Assembly (NCBI GenBank): GCA_023897205.1
Contig: JAHWDD010000002.1
Span: 2,108,001 to 2,172,000, forward strand
Length of the DNA stretch: 64,000 nucleotides
Source: Exophiala sp. HKRS030
Taxonomy: Eukaryota > Ascomycota > Eurotiomycetes > Chaetothyriales > Herpotrichiellaceae
Direction: 5' to 3'
This document shows positions 54,467 to 64,000 of the stretch, piece by piece. The position numbers and the translations under genes were made by a program. The notes under the pieces were generated by a model. The model saw nothing but the letters and a program-made list of their open reading frames with translations. It was not told the DNA's origin and did not search any database. Every line of letters starts with the position of its first letter. Position 1 is the first letter of the stretch.

Positions 54467-57117
54467 CTAATGACCCGAACCGTAGCTGCCATTCCAACCT
54501 CTGCCGCCACCATACCCGCCGTAAGTGCCGAAACCAGTGTTAGATCCGTAACCGCCATAACCAGTGTTTTGATGAGTGCTCTGGTGACTACCAAACCCGC
54601 CGCCATACTGAGGATAGCTACCGAAAGCCTGTTGATTAGAATGTTGAGATGGAGGAGGAAGACCGCCTTGTTGGCCAGGGAGGCTGTTGACCGCGGAGCC
54701 GGGACGTCCACCTTGCATCGAAGGGCTCGGTCCAGCTGCCTTGGTGGGGTCGTCATTTCCAGAGTGAGCTGCATGTTGTTGAGCTTGTCCAAAACCAGAA
54801 GAAGTTCGACCAAAAGGATCAGGAGCGCCACCAAATGCCGTGCTACCAGCAGCACCGGGTTGAGCCTCAGCGGGCTGAGCAGAGCCTGCTCGTCCATAGC
54901 CTGCCTCACGACCTAATCCAGTGGTGTTCGCGGGGGATGATGAGTGTTCGTAAGAATAACCTTGCTGTGGTTGACCATACATCTTGGAATTGTATGCGCC
55001 TCCATAGTGACTCTGGCCGTAATTGTACTGACTGCTGTAGTAATCACTATCGGATCGACGCGCATCATCAAACATAGGACGGTTAGAACCATAACGGTGA
55101 TTCATTTGATTCATGTAGTTCGCACCGTACTGGGGATATTGCTGACTGTAGGCATTGGGGTAGCCGTAGCCAGGGTAGCCATGACCTTGACTTGGGACAT
55201 GACCAGAGGGCTGGCTGTGCTGGCTGGGCATACCCGGTGCAGGAGTGTTATGACCGCTTCCCTGGGCATCCTGACTCATCGCTTGTTGAGGGCGCGAGGT
55301 GGCATATTGAGCTTGAGACTCGGGAGCAGTAGTACCAAAAGTGCTTGCAGCGCGATGAGCATCGTGACCTTGGCCATAACTACCGTAGTAATTGTAGGCA
55401 TCTCGGCCATAGTAAGCACTGTAATCGTTCTGGGAAGCTGTGGCGCCGGGCTGTCCTGGAACTTGGCCAGAGAACGGTTCCTGGCTTTGTACCTGCGCGC
55501 TTTGTGTCTGTTGACCGAAAGGATCGTACTTCTGACCTTGACCATACCTATACTGATCGGCGTAGGCCGATGAAGATTGGGGCGAAGGCTGTTGAGGCTG
55601 CTGAGGAACCGGCGGTAGTCCAGGAGCTTGTCGCTGCGTGATGGGCTGGGTATCAACGGGAGCTTGAGCCTGAACCGAGGGAGTTTGCTGCTGCGCCTCA
55701 GGCAGCGAAGGTGGCAAGGAAGCTCGCGGGGCAACTGGAGAGTCGTCTGGAAGCTGAGTCCTAGTCTCGGGCTCTTCTCTCTCTTCGTCGACATCAACGT
55801 CGTCAGGTGCATTCAATCCCAATTTACCGAACTGAACAGCTGCCTTCTCGACGGCTTGGTGTCCTGGCATCACAACTGCTTCTTGTTGCTCCATCACCTT
55901 TCTTGCGTAACTAGCGGATCGGCTACCTCCAGACGTGGCTTTCAGCGCAGTCGCTGCATAACCCGACATCCCAGGTCGAAGAACAGGCTTACCACCGTCA
56001 TGAGCAGCAAGTGGATCTTGAGTGCTCGCGACTGTGCTAGCAGCTGTGGCAGATGCAACTGGGTGCGACGTGTCCGGCAGTTTCTCCAGATTCTTTTCAG
56101 TGAGTTCATCCTTTCCTGGTGTCAAGTCTTTTCCCGTGTCCGAATGAGGCGCGGAAGGCAGTTCGCTTGGACCACCTTCGCTTGGTACAGCTTCGATCGG
56201 AGGAGGCAGAGCCGGCTCTGTCTGGGCAGCTTCCGACCCGACCACAATTTCAGGTTCGGCAGGTTGTGCTTCTGGCTTCGGGACAGAGGGTGGTGGTGCT
56301 GGCGCTTGCTTGGGAGCTGGGGGTGGCTTTGCAAACAGACCCGCCCATCCTCCAGGTTTCGCAGTAGAGGCAGTGGAAGGGGCAGCTGCAGATGCCGGCT
56401 TAGGCTCCTCAGTCTGCAGAGATGTCAATGCGTCTTTGCCAGGTTCACGTGCCCAGTCGTCAGTTGCTGTAGCAGAATCGCCGTTCGCAGGCACCGTGTC
56501 CAAGCCTGAGGCGTCGCCGGTCTGAGTCGAGGCAACATTATCCCAGCTGTCCGTCGCTTTGGTGTCCTTAGTACCATTAGTTTGAGCGACTGACTTGCCA
56601 CCACGGCCGCCTCTAGCGCCGCGTTCTGCGCCTCGACCCCTTCCGCGACCCTCGAAGCCGCCTCGACCACGACCTCTAGTTCCGCTTTCGGTTGCGGTAG
56701 CAGGCGCTTCCTTGGTCTTTGGATGCTTCTTCTTGGTTTCCCATTGCGAAATCGTGCCTGTAAAATGATTAGTTGATCGCGCCCCAAAGTCATTTAGGAC
56801 ATAAGCTCCTTACCAGAGGAAATTCGATCAACAGCCGCGTTCAGATCGCCATCTGTTTCGTTGAGCGCATAGACGAGATCTTCATCACTCCAGCCAGGGC
56901 AGATCTCTCGCAAAAGAGGTACTTGATCGCCAAACTTTCTCTTGAATTCGCCCATTTCGCCCTGATCTTCCAGCGATGTGGGTGGAATGTTTTCTTGTTC
57001 GTTGTCGGCTTTGTGATGTGTTCTGCTAGGATTTCTGCCTCCTCTAAAACCGCCTCTTCCGCCTCTGAATCCGCCTCGTCCTCTTGTGCCGCTGCCGCGG
57101 ACTTGAACTTCCGCCAT
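54467..57117 (-). CDS. DEF1: Def1-like RNA polymerase II degradation factor with CUE domain
   Basis: Exons 57117-56814 and 56757-54467, 56-bp intron, about 864 residues. The N-terminus has an RGG run (RGRGGFRGGRGGFRGG), then a CUE-type ubiquitin-binding domain (about 55-100: FGDQVPLLREICPGWSDEDL, ALNETDGDLNAAVDRI), a WETKKKHPK segment with a second RGG cluster, a Pro/Ala-rich middle with GWAGLFAKPP, and a very long Gln/Gly/Tyr/Ser-rich C-terminal half (residues about 450-864). This matches the Def1 family: in yeast the protein is processed by the proteasome, enters the nucleus and recruits Elongin-Cul3 to ubiquitylate stalled RNA polymerase II. The prion-like tail could drive condensation. 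The GWAGLF motif around residue 185 is conserved in filamentous Def1 proteins as I recall; other parts are too simple in composition for alignment. Confidence 0.82.
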
Positions 57118-57547
57118 TGATGTTCTGATGTGAAGGTGAGAGTTTGTTTGGGTAGTGAGGATGTGGCAGTCGAGTTGAGTTGACAGGGAGGGAGGAGTTC
57201 AGGACAAAACAAAGCTCCTGCGAGTAATAGGAGCTTGTCCTTGTGAAGAATGATATTCCCCAAGGACAGTTGAGGTGCTGAATGCAAGAAGAAGACGGTG
57301 AGTGGCTATGTTGACATTGAGGAAATGGGTTTGCAGGCTTGTTAGGAAGGCCGCAGACAATAAACCCAAGAATCCTTTAGGGTGTCTGAGAGGTGCCAAG
57401 CCTATGACCGCTCACCAGCCTTTCCCCCAGTCTGCGACTACCCTCGCTCACCTCATCAGGTCACTTCGCTCTGCCATTGCCCTCACTTGCGCCAATTCCA
57501 GTGTCACAAAGTACATGAGTCTCGGGTGAGGCATCAATGAAACCAGG
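57118..57547. other. Divergent promoter region
   Basis: About 430 bp between the Def1-like gene and the plus-strand mitochondrial protein gene. No gene seen. Confidence 0.4.
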
Positions 57548-58807
57548 ATGAGGCTCACGCCGGCCTTGTCAGTGCGGAAACTGCTGGCTCGCTTTCAACC
57601 GCCCTTTCCGCCACAATCACCTCGCGAATCAAAGCATCTTCTCAACGTGCTCGAGTCGGCCTTCCAGAAACACTTGGACGATGTACATCCTTCACCTAGA
57701 GTTGCTGACTCGAAAGATGACGGCAGCGAGGGGGACTCGATCCCTAATCCGGCACAACGACTTGCTCATTCCACCCACTCACACCTTGACAGCATACTAA
57801 GTCATCCTCTATTAAAGCAGAAATCCAACTCGCTTCCCCCTCCACACAGTTTATCGGCCACAGCGGTAGCGACTTTCGATGCTGCGCTGACAGGAAAGGG
57901 GCTTGATCGTCACATTGTCCAGTTTTGCACACTACAATACATCGAAGGTTTAGAGAAGAAAGAGACGATTTCTGGAAATGGGAAACTCGGGCCCAGACTC
58001 GCGAGCTGGTTTACCACGATGAATAAGGAGGACAAACACGTATTTTGGACTAACAACAAAAACTTAAAAGCTCTTGTGACAGTCATGTACGCCGATGGCC
58101 TCGAAGGGGAAGTATGGATGTGGCTTCGAGACCTTTATGAGCGGCAGTACGCCTCAAAGAACGAGGCATCCTGGATGCGAACCTATTCCATCGCGGAAGA
58201 CATGCTCGTTGCGACCATGATCTCACAGACCAAAGCCAGAGGCTCTTTATCCGAGGCTGCTGAGCTGTACGTTCAGGCCTCGAACTACCGCCGAGAGAAC
58301 ATGCCAAACATGCGACCGTTGAAACTGGCCGGACGACGACTTTCCATGGCCATCCGATCGCGGCGCAAGAGCCACGGCATTCCAGCCGGGCTGTTCGACC
58401 AAGTACTTGCTACTTTCCAACCTCAGCACCATTCAGGCATCGAGCATATTTGGCTACGTCTCTACCATCCGACATCCCCTTCAGCAACCGAACTATGTTC
58501 CAAACTCCGCAACTCGACGTATAGTAGCCTCTTGGACTGGCGGAACAAACAATCCCTCAATCATCCAGTTCACAAGATTTTCCTCGTGAACCTACTCGAC
58601 GCGGCACAAATCTGTCTCGACCAGGCTCATCCAGCCGATGCTCGGTTTATTCTCGATGTCGCCGAAACAGAATACTCTGAAATTCTATCACCTGGGAAAG
58701 AGACAGATACGAAGAAACGACTTGAACAGGCACAGGCAGCTATGCTCATACGGCGGTTCGAATCTCGGAGAACGTTGCAATCTAATGTCACGCCAGCTGT
58801 GGCATGA
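57548..58807 (+). CDS. Probable mitochondrial protein, function unknown
   Basis: Single exon, 419 residues. The N-terminus (MRLTPALSVRKLLARFQPPF) is basic and amphipathic, typical of a mitochondrial presequence. Residues about 100-400 form an all-helical domain with hydrophobic motifs (GLDRHIVQFCTLQYIEGLEKK, WFTTMNKEDKHVFW, ALVTVMYADGLEGEVWMWLRDLYERQ, SWMRTYSIAEDMLVATMI, LLDAAQICLDQAHPADARFILDVAE). The regular helices suggest a TPR/PPR-like solenoid, not proven. It converges with the NADAR gene. No family name is assigned. Confidence 0.72.
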   Translation: MRLTPALSVRKLLARFQPPFPPQSPRESKHLLNVLESAFQKHLDDVHPSPRVADSKDDGSEGDSIPNPAQRLAHSTHSHLDSILSHPLLKQKSNSLPPPHSLSATAVATFDAALTGKGLDRHIVQFCTLQYIEGLEKKETISGNGKLGPRLASWFTTMNKEDKHVFWTNNKNLKALVTVMYADGLEGEVWMWLRDLYERQYASKNEASWMRTYSIAEDMLVATMISQTKARGSLSEAAELYVQASNYRRENMPNMRPLKLAGRRLSMAIRSRRKSHGIPAGLFDQVLATFQPQHHSGIEHIWLRLYHPTSPSATELCSKLRNSTYSSLLDWRNKQSLNHPVHKIFLVNLLDAAQICLDQAHPADARFILDVAETEYSEILSPGKETDTKKRLEQAQAAMLIRRFESRRTLQSNVTPAVA

Positions 58808-58968
58808 TTATGCCCACACTGACTGATACTGACGTGACGTCTATGCTATAGTACAGTACAGCACATTACATAACGATACCCAGACGATATAACGTTTTTT
58901 TAGGATTTTGGATATGCCAAACTCACAATAGTACTTGGTATTTTTCACTTTTCCACGTTTCCTTCAAT

Positions 58969-60057
58969 TCACTTGTTGTACTCCTGTCTAAGCCATTCGG
59001 CAGCCTCGTCATGACACTTTCCAAGTCTATTCTCGCCACGCCAATGTGTCTCGTCGTCGGCCCAAGGATCGTCCCACCTCAATCCAATGCCCCAGACTTT
59101 GTCCATAGGTGACCCTTCTACAAAGTTTCTGTTGCTACACTCGACCCCGGCCGCACCCAAATACACGTGTCGCAGTTCCTCGTCGGCCTCGGCGCGGGCG
59201 ATACTACCCGCCACCGCGACAGCTTTGCTCGCCTTTTTCCAAACTTTCTCGTCGAACCCGCGTGTGCGTCTGCCCAGGGCCTTTTGTAACCTCGGGTCCG
59301 GCGTGAGGAGGCAAGCAGCGAGAGTGCCTCCAGCGATACCATCATGATCGATTCCGATGTCAATCTCGGTTTCTACGTCAACATCAACATCGATGCCTCT
59401 TCGATCTTTTTTCGTCGTCGACGACGACGACAACGACGACGACGACTTCTTGTTCCTGGTGTTTTTATTGATGGTGGTGTTCGATTTCCTTTGGTCTGGC
59501 TTAGATTGCTGTACACGTTCATGTCCGACGGGTTGCTGTCGCTGTCCCTGCCCCTGTTTTCTGGTACCGTCATCTCCATCCCCTAGTATCGCTTTACAAA
59601 TCCTCTCAACATTGTCTTCTGCAAGCGTCGACGTATCCAAGTCTGCACCTCTGATCGTGGCCGTCTCAAACAACCAACCCTTGCAGGCCATCATGAATTG
59701 TTCACCACAGTTGAATTCGTGACGGCCCATCATGACAGTTGACAACGCCGTACGGGACGGACGAGAGATTTGGGAGCGGTCGAGTCTGTCGATCAAAAGG
59801 TCCATTGCTCGACGACCACTAAAAGGTCGGCCAGCGTTCCAGTTCGACAGGGGACCGTTCCAGAAAAACACATACTTGTCCGTGACACGGGCACTGCGAA
59901 TGTTGTGTCCATACTGTGGTGATGGTGATGACGTGGGGCTTTTTTGATTCTCACCACTTTCGAACTTTTCAACAACCCCGTCACTGTCGTTGGGCTTATC
60001 CGTGAGGCTGCCATCGGACCTTTCGATGGGACTGTCGTCGGGACTCGGCTGTGCCAT
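58969..60057 (-). CDS. NADAR-domain (YbiA/RibX-like) protein with large low-complexity insert
   Basis: Single exon, 362 residues. Conserved NADAR pieces appear in order: YVFFWNGPLSNW (residues 62-73), FNCGEQFMMACKGWLF (115-130, with the family Glu at 119), LTPDPRLQKALGR and RGFDEKVWKKAS (251-275), and FVEGSPMDKVWGIGLRWDD (312-330). NADAR proteins such as E. coli YbiA hydrolyse N-glycosidic bonds in early riboflavin intermediates, and related ones remove ADP-ribose from bases; the precise role here is unknown. Between the second and third pieces, residues about 160-250 are Gln, Ser, Lys and Asp-rich (poly-Ser, VDVDVET, IDIGIDHD) and not part of the canonical fold. A 40-residue spacing after the first motif is also longer than usual. 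The N-terminal 55 residues are disordered. Confidence 0.83.
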   Translation of the reverse strand: MAQPSPDDSPIERSDGSLTDKPNDSDGVVEKFESGENQKSPTSSPSPQYGHNIRSARVTDKYVFFWNGPLSNWNAGRPFSGRRAMDLLIDRLDRSQISRPSRTALSTVMMGRHEFNCGEQFMMACKGWLFETATIRGADLDTSTLAEDNVERICKAILGDGDDGTRKQGQGQRQQPVGHERVQQSKPDQRKSNTTINKNTRNKKSSSSLSSSSTTKKDRRGIDVDVDVETEIDIGIDHDGIAGGTLAACLLTPDPRLQKALGRRTRGFDEKVWKKASKAVAVAGSIARAEADEELRHVYLGAAGVECSNRNFVEGSPMDKVWGIGLRWDDPWADDETHWRGENRLGKCHDEAAEWLRQEYNK

Positions 60058-60494
60058 GTCGTTGCTGAGGCCAAGGGGAATCTCAGCCCCTATTTCCTAT
60101 GATTGTCGGATATTATATTCTTCTAACCCGTGTCGAGGAGCTGCCTCGCACCGCCATCGCAGCCTGATAAAGATATCTCGCCCAAAAATTAGTACAAAAT
60201 CATGCAGATGTGGTGCGTGGATGTCGAGGATCGTCGAGGTGGTAGTAGGCGGATGTGGCAAAAAGGAAGATCAAAAAGCAACAAAACAACTCCAAGAGAG
60301 AGAGAGAGAGAAAGAGATGCCTTGATTAGGTGAGCTGTCTATGCAGTTATTGACACTACAGGATGTAGAAGTCAAAAGTGTTCCTCGTGAGTCATCTAGA
60401 TCTAGGTAACCATTGTATGAGCCACTCTTTTTCCAAACTCTCTCACGCTCTAGAAAAATGAAAGGCTGACTCACAGCGAAACACGCCTCTAAGT
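60058..60494. other. Intergenic region with AG repeat
   Basis: Between the NADAR gene start (minus) and the 3' end of the GST gene (minus). It includes a GA dinucleotide run at about 60295-60316. No gene seen. Confidence 0.45.
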
Positions 60495-61669
60495 CTAAAC
60501 CTTGGACGATCCTTCCTCTTCGGCCGTACCTTTCTTTGCATCCATCTTGGCCTTCATGCCGGTGATCATCTCCTTGAGCTGGTCCTCGGAGAGGGCCGCA
60601 CCGACCTTTTTCGCCTTGTCCACGGCCGGTCTCTCGGAGATCCTCTTCATCCACTTGTCCACGCCGGGATACTCGGTCATGTCGATGTCCAGAAACATCG
60701 GACCTCCCCTGACCCAGGAGAAGTTGGCCATGTCGGCGATGGTGTACTTGTCGCCGGCCAACCAGTCCGCCTTGGACAGTCGGATTTCCAGGACCGAAAA
60801 TAAACGTTTGGTCTCGTCGATGTATCTCTTGATGCCGTAGGCCGAGTACACTGGCGCCATCGCGCGGAAGTGGTTCGCTTGGCCCATCATAGGACCTGTG
60901 ATGAATCAGGTACACTGATTCTCTCATGGGAAATCTTGAAAGCTTCTTACCGATACCACCCATTTGGAACATCAACCAAGACATCTGAAAACATCCCAAA
61001 TCAGTCATCAACCTACCATTTTTGTGGTTCTTTTGAAAAGAGAAGCAAAGTGCAAAAAAAAGGAGTGCCAAGCTTACCATCTCATAGTAATCCTCAGTAC
61101 CCAACTCATACGTGAATTGTTTACCCTTGTCGTACATGTCTGTCAGGTACAACATGATGGCGCCCGACTCAAAGACCCTCATTTCGCCATCCTTGAGGGC
61201 GGGGATCCTTCCGTTCGGGTTGATCTCGATGAACCACGGCTCTTTTTGTTCATTGCTCCTGTAGGTTTGTCTGCGAGTTAGCACTTCCACCCATCTCCCC
61301 TCACACGGCACCCTGTAGTCAAACAGGAAAACCCCCCGACGGTGAGATCGGGGTTAACATGACATACCTGAAATCGATACTCTTGGTCTCATACTTCAAT
61401 CCGAGTTCCTCCAAAAGAATGGCCGGCTTGAGACCGTTCTATTCAATCACAAGCGTCAGCAAGGGTGACGAGTTGACACTGCAAGGCAACGTTGTCCTGG
61501 ACATCAAATATTTGACCAACTCATGGGCTCGCTATTAGAAATGCAGATGCGAATAGGCTGTTGTAAGAGCTAGGATGCTAGCGGAGAGAAAAGAGAAAAG
61601 ACAAAAGGACCAAAAACGTACCGGTGTCGCGGCAGTATAGTATTTCAGATCATTGAAAGGTGGTGCCAT
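60495..61669 (-). CDS. Glutathione S-transferase, Ure2/YfcG-like
   Basis: Five exons: 61669-61622, 61438-61368, 61270-61078, 60984-60951 (34 nt) and 60895-60495, introns of 183, 97, 93 and 55 bp, about 248 residues. The N-terminal thioredoxin fold runs KYYTAATPNGLKPAILLEELGLKYE, FIEINPNGRIPALKDGEMRVFESGAIMLYL, with the cis-Pro (RIPAL) and the E-S pair that hold glutathione. The helical domain contains MSWLMFQMGGIGPMMGQANHF and WLAGDKYTIADMANFSWV, the GST C-terminal capping motif. The TPNGLK start is typical of the Ure2p/YfcG (Nu-class) group, which bind glutathione disulfide and act as disulfide reductases or peroxidases. Cytosolic with this start. The frame upstream of the ATG stays open and could add a presequence (see finding). 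The 34-nt exon is needed to keep the MGGIG segment. Confidence 0.88.
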
Positions 61670-62720
61670 TTTGGGTCTGTCCGATTTCTGTCCTGGACCA
61701 GGTGCAAGTCGAAGGTATCGTTTCTGGGACTGTTGTGGCTGTGGTCGTGGTGCTGCTACGCGGGTAAGCACAAAACAAGGCCGTGAGTGAGGATGCGTAT
61801 GATGACCCGTATTCGTAAGTGTATGGGGTACCGAAAAGGACGACGAGGTAGTAGCAGTAGTCGAGACAGAACGCCGATTCATCAGACCCAAGGCGACCCC
61901 GCCAGACCTTATTATACCTTTCCGGAATCGAAAAGCAGGTCCCGCGCACGCCCAGCATGTCGTTCCATGTCTCGGTCGAAACAATACTGCTTCGTAAGCT
62001 AGACTTTGAACCTGACGAGAAGCAGCTCTATCGATCCCAACCATGGCTCCTCGAACCTGCTCTGCTGCCGCCCGAACGCTCCCCATTCCCAACAAAGCCC
62101 TCGAGTTTTCGTCAAGCCTTCGTGCGTGCAAGGGGAAAACGATGCCAGAGACCGAAGACTACCCCCCTTGAGTGTTACGGGGCGTAATATGAACGCGCGA
62201 GAGCAGTTTAGGGTTGGACAACATCTGCTTATCTCCGTGACGCGCCCGAGAACCTCGCAGGGCTGGCCTGAACTCGGCCAAACTTCAAGTGAGATTGGGC
62301 ATGTCCATTCCGTCTTCCAGGTACGGAGGAAAAAGGAGTGTTAAACTGGTCACATTTTATCGGCCGAGTGAAGCTCGATGCAGCTGACAAAGCGCCTCGG
62401 CCAACCGTTGTGCCCGATTCCGACTAGCATTAATACACCAGCCCCAGCCTGGTGAGCTTCGACACAGAAGTACCATTCATCAGGTGACATCAGCCAGAGG
62501 TTATGTTGGTCGCATACGTTGACATACTTGTACTGTAAGTTGAGAACACAAAGGCGCGGGATGCTCGAAAGGATGAGTTCTCATCGAAAACATTGCATCT
62601 AATCGAGCAGAAGCTAATGATACAGCCAAGTTACACTTCCGAACCTCCTCCTGGCGACAGTCCTGTCTTTCCTGTCTTTCCTGTCTATGATCAAAACGAA
62701 CCACCTCTATCATATCTACC
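61670..62720. other. Upstream region of the GST gene
   Basis: About 1 kb. Contains an in-frame upstream extension of the GST from ATG 61882 (71 codons) that reads as a mitochondrial leader. The rest shows no gene. Confidence 0.5.
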
Positions 62721-63971
62721 TCATCCAGCTTTAGTTGCACTTTGGTTCGTCGTCGTTCTACTCACTGGTGCAGATGTACCGTCTGGATTTTCTCCCAGCG
62801 CCAGCAATCCTTCAGCATGGAAGGGTTTCTTTGCAACAGCAGCCCTCTTGTCATCATATCTCCAAACGCCAGCAGTCTTGTCGGGAGCAACACCTTCCCA
62901 GCTGCTGAGACCCTGGTTTGTGATTGTCTGTACTAGTTTCTGGAACGCCACTTCGAGATTGTCGTTGGGGTCGGCTTGAGAGAAGAAAACTCTTTCCCAC
63001 TTGCGACCTTCCTCCTGTTCCTTTTTGCGAAGAGCTCGTTGCGCGTTCTCGATCCTCGATTTGAAGTGGGAAGCAGCATCCATATCACCTTTCTCGATAC
63101 TCTGCGCCACATTACTCCAAGCCCTTCGACTTTCAAAAAGGTCTTGCTGGTCGACCGGAGCGACATTAAGTTTGGCCAAGTTAGCATCCTTTGGTGCGAA
63201 CGTAATAATCTCTTTCGCCCTCTTGCCCTCCCCTTCCTTTAATGTGAAGGATTCCGACCATTGTCCGTCTCCGGTGAAGATGGGGCTCTTTTCAGATCCT
63301 TCACCATCCTTCCACAACGAAGCTGTGAAGGTGTTCTTCTTGCCTGATAACCAGCCTCTCCCGGAAAAGTCAATCTTGGCTACGTAGCCACTGGTCGAGG
63401 CAATGTGTATAAACTTGCCTAATTCGACGAACGGTGCACCGTAGATGAGGTTCTCGATATGAAGCGCAGGTAAGGTGATCAAATAGGTCTCGGGAATGTC
63501 GCTGCCGGGTGGGTAGAGGGTTAACAAAGCATGTCCAATTTGCTTGACGTGTATTGTTCTACTAAAGCTGGCCTTTTGCCCGTTATAGCCCTGTAGTCGG
63601 ATGCGGTACTTGTCGTTGGTGATGCAGTAGGCAGTGACAGGAGGGTGGTGGCTGACTTGTTCGGACACAAGTCGTGTTTGGCCGAATTCATCGTCCCAGG
63701 AACCCAGAAACAACTCGCCCAGGAATGGGTTCAATGGTTTCTTCTCAGATCCCAACTTTTCTGATCTTGAACAATACTGTTGTTTGAGCGTATTGAGCAG
63801 CCATTTCACCACCAACAAGGCCCGCTTGGCTGGATCCTGCTCTTGGGTCGGCGCGACGAACAACGAAGTGTTTTCAGCCCAGTACGCAGAGAACTCGACG
63901 AGAGACTGGGTAGAAAGTATGAAGGCAGGGGCAGTCAAGGAGGAAAGATCGCCATTGAACGAGGCAATCGA
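62721..63971 (-). CDS. Oxysterol-binding protein-related protein (Kes1/Osh4-like), 5' part outside the window
   Basis: The visible exon runs from an acceptor (AG at 63973-63972) at 63971 down to the stop at 62721, about 416 residues; upstream coding sequence lies beyond the window edge. Conserved order: SIASFNGDLSSLTAPAFIL, KRALLVVKWLLNTLK, LNPFLGELFLGSW, the OSBP signature EQVSHHPPV (Glu at about 63662), IENLIYGAPFVELG and IDFSGRGWLSGKKN, then RRAWSNVAQSIEKGD and WERVFFSQ near the C-terminus. Members of this family exchange sterol and phosphatidylinositol 4-phosphate between membranes; the EQVSHHPP loop contacts PI4P. The absence of any PH or ankyrin domain in the visible part and the length fit the short Kes1/Osh4 class, although an upstream domain cannot be excluded. 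The minus-strand start is not in this window. Confidence 0.9.
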   Translation of the reverse strand, partial: SIASFNGDLSSLTAPAFILSTQSLVEFSAYWAENTSLFVAPTQEQDPAKRALLVVKWLLNTLKQQYCSRSEKLGSEKKPLNPFLGELFLGSWDDEFGQTRLVSEQVSHHPPVTAYCITNDKYRIRLQGYNGQKASFSRTIHVKQIGHALLTLYPPGSDIPETYLITLPALHIENLIYGAPFVELGKFIHIASTSGYVAKIDFSGRGWLSGKKNTFTASLWKDGEGSEKSPIFTGDGQWSESFTLKEGEGKRAKEIITFAPKDANLAKLNVAPVDQQDLFESRRAWSNVAQSIEKGDMDAASHFKSRIENAQRALRKKEQEEGRKWERVFFSQADPNDNLEVAFQKLVQTITNQGLSSWEGVAPDKTAGVWRYDDKRAAVAKKPFHAEGLLALGENPDGTSAPVSRTTTNQSATKAG

Positions 63972-64000
63972 CTACATAAGTCAGTTGGGATATGCTGCGG

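Noticed and set aside
1..64000. tRNA genes, rRNA, transposons or CRISPR arrays
   Set aside because: No tRNA A/B box pair, reverse transcriptase or transposase frame, long terminal repeat or regularly spaced repeat was recognised by eye; a tRNAscan-SE and RepeatMasker run would settle this.

Overview
The window is nuclear DNA from a filamentous ascomycete (Pezizomycotina). The evidence is dense single genes on both strands, many short GT-AG introns of about 45-100 bp, two Zn2Cys6 transcription factors, a fungal amino-acid permease, a Mae1-type transporter, a Mus81 nuclease and Ish1/Msc1, Hva1 and Def1 family proteins. Gene style fits Eurotiomycetes or a related class, but order or genus cannot be fixed from this sequence. 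I recognise no rRNA, tRNA, transposon, CRISPR or secondary-metabolite backbone gene.

Layout. 0.3-6.1 kb: a Gal4-type activator, a mitochondrial JmjC/cupin hydroxylase and a GNAT acetyltransferase. 6.5-18.4 kb: a run of small-molecule genes, namely an Arg81-like Zn2Cys6 regulator, an amino-acid permease, a ketopantoate-reductase-family enzyme, a fructosyl-amino-acid/saccharopine-oxidase-like flavoprotein and a Baeyer-Villiger-type flavin monooxygenase. This could be a catabolic cluster. 18.9-31.9 kb: a Dap1-type haem protein, a seven-repeat Ish1/Msc1 protein, several uncharacterised proteins, a five-exon metacaspase without prodomain, and a polytopic membrane protein. 32.3-43.0 kb: a large mitochondrial protein, a GST-like protein, a Mae1-type transporter, an uncharacterised protein, a Hva1-Tudor protein and a small CHZ-motif histone-chaperone-like protein. 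44.1-64.0 kb: Mus81, a small membrane protein, a pyridoxal-reductase-like aldo-keto reductase, a 1,164-residue protein with membrane C-terminus, a Def1 homologue, a mitochondrial unknown, a NADAR protein with a low-complexity insert, a Ure2-like GST and the 3' part of an oxysterol-binding protein cut by the window edge.

The most distinctive non-genic signal is a 9-bp word, TACTCCGTA or its complement TACGGAGTA, found at least nine times and always outside coding exons (about 0.5 expected by chance). A perfect inverted repeat made of most of this word (CGGAGTA-TCTG-TACTCCG) lies upstream of the flavin monooxygenase. Other points of interest are an in-frame mitochondrial-type leader upstream of the GST start, a seven-codon uORF that ends one base before the metacaspase start, and a NADAR fold split by about 90 residues.

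Exon-intron models were built by hand from reading frames, splice consensus and protein-family expectation; no transcript evidence was available.
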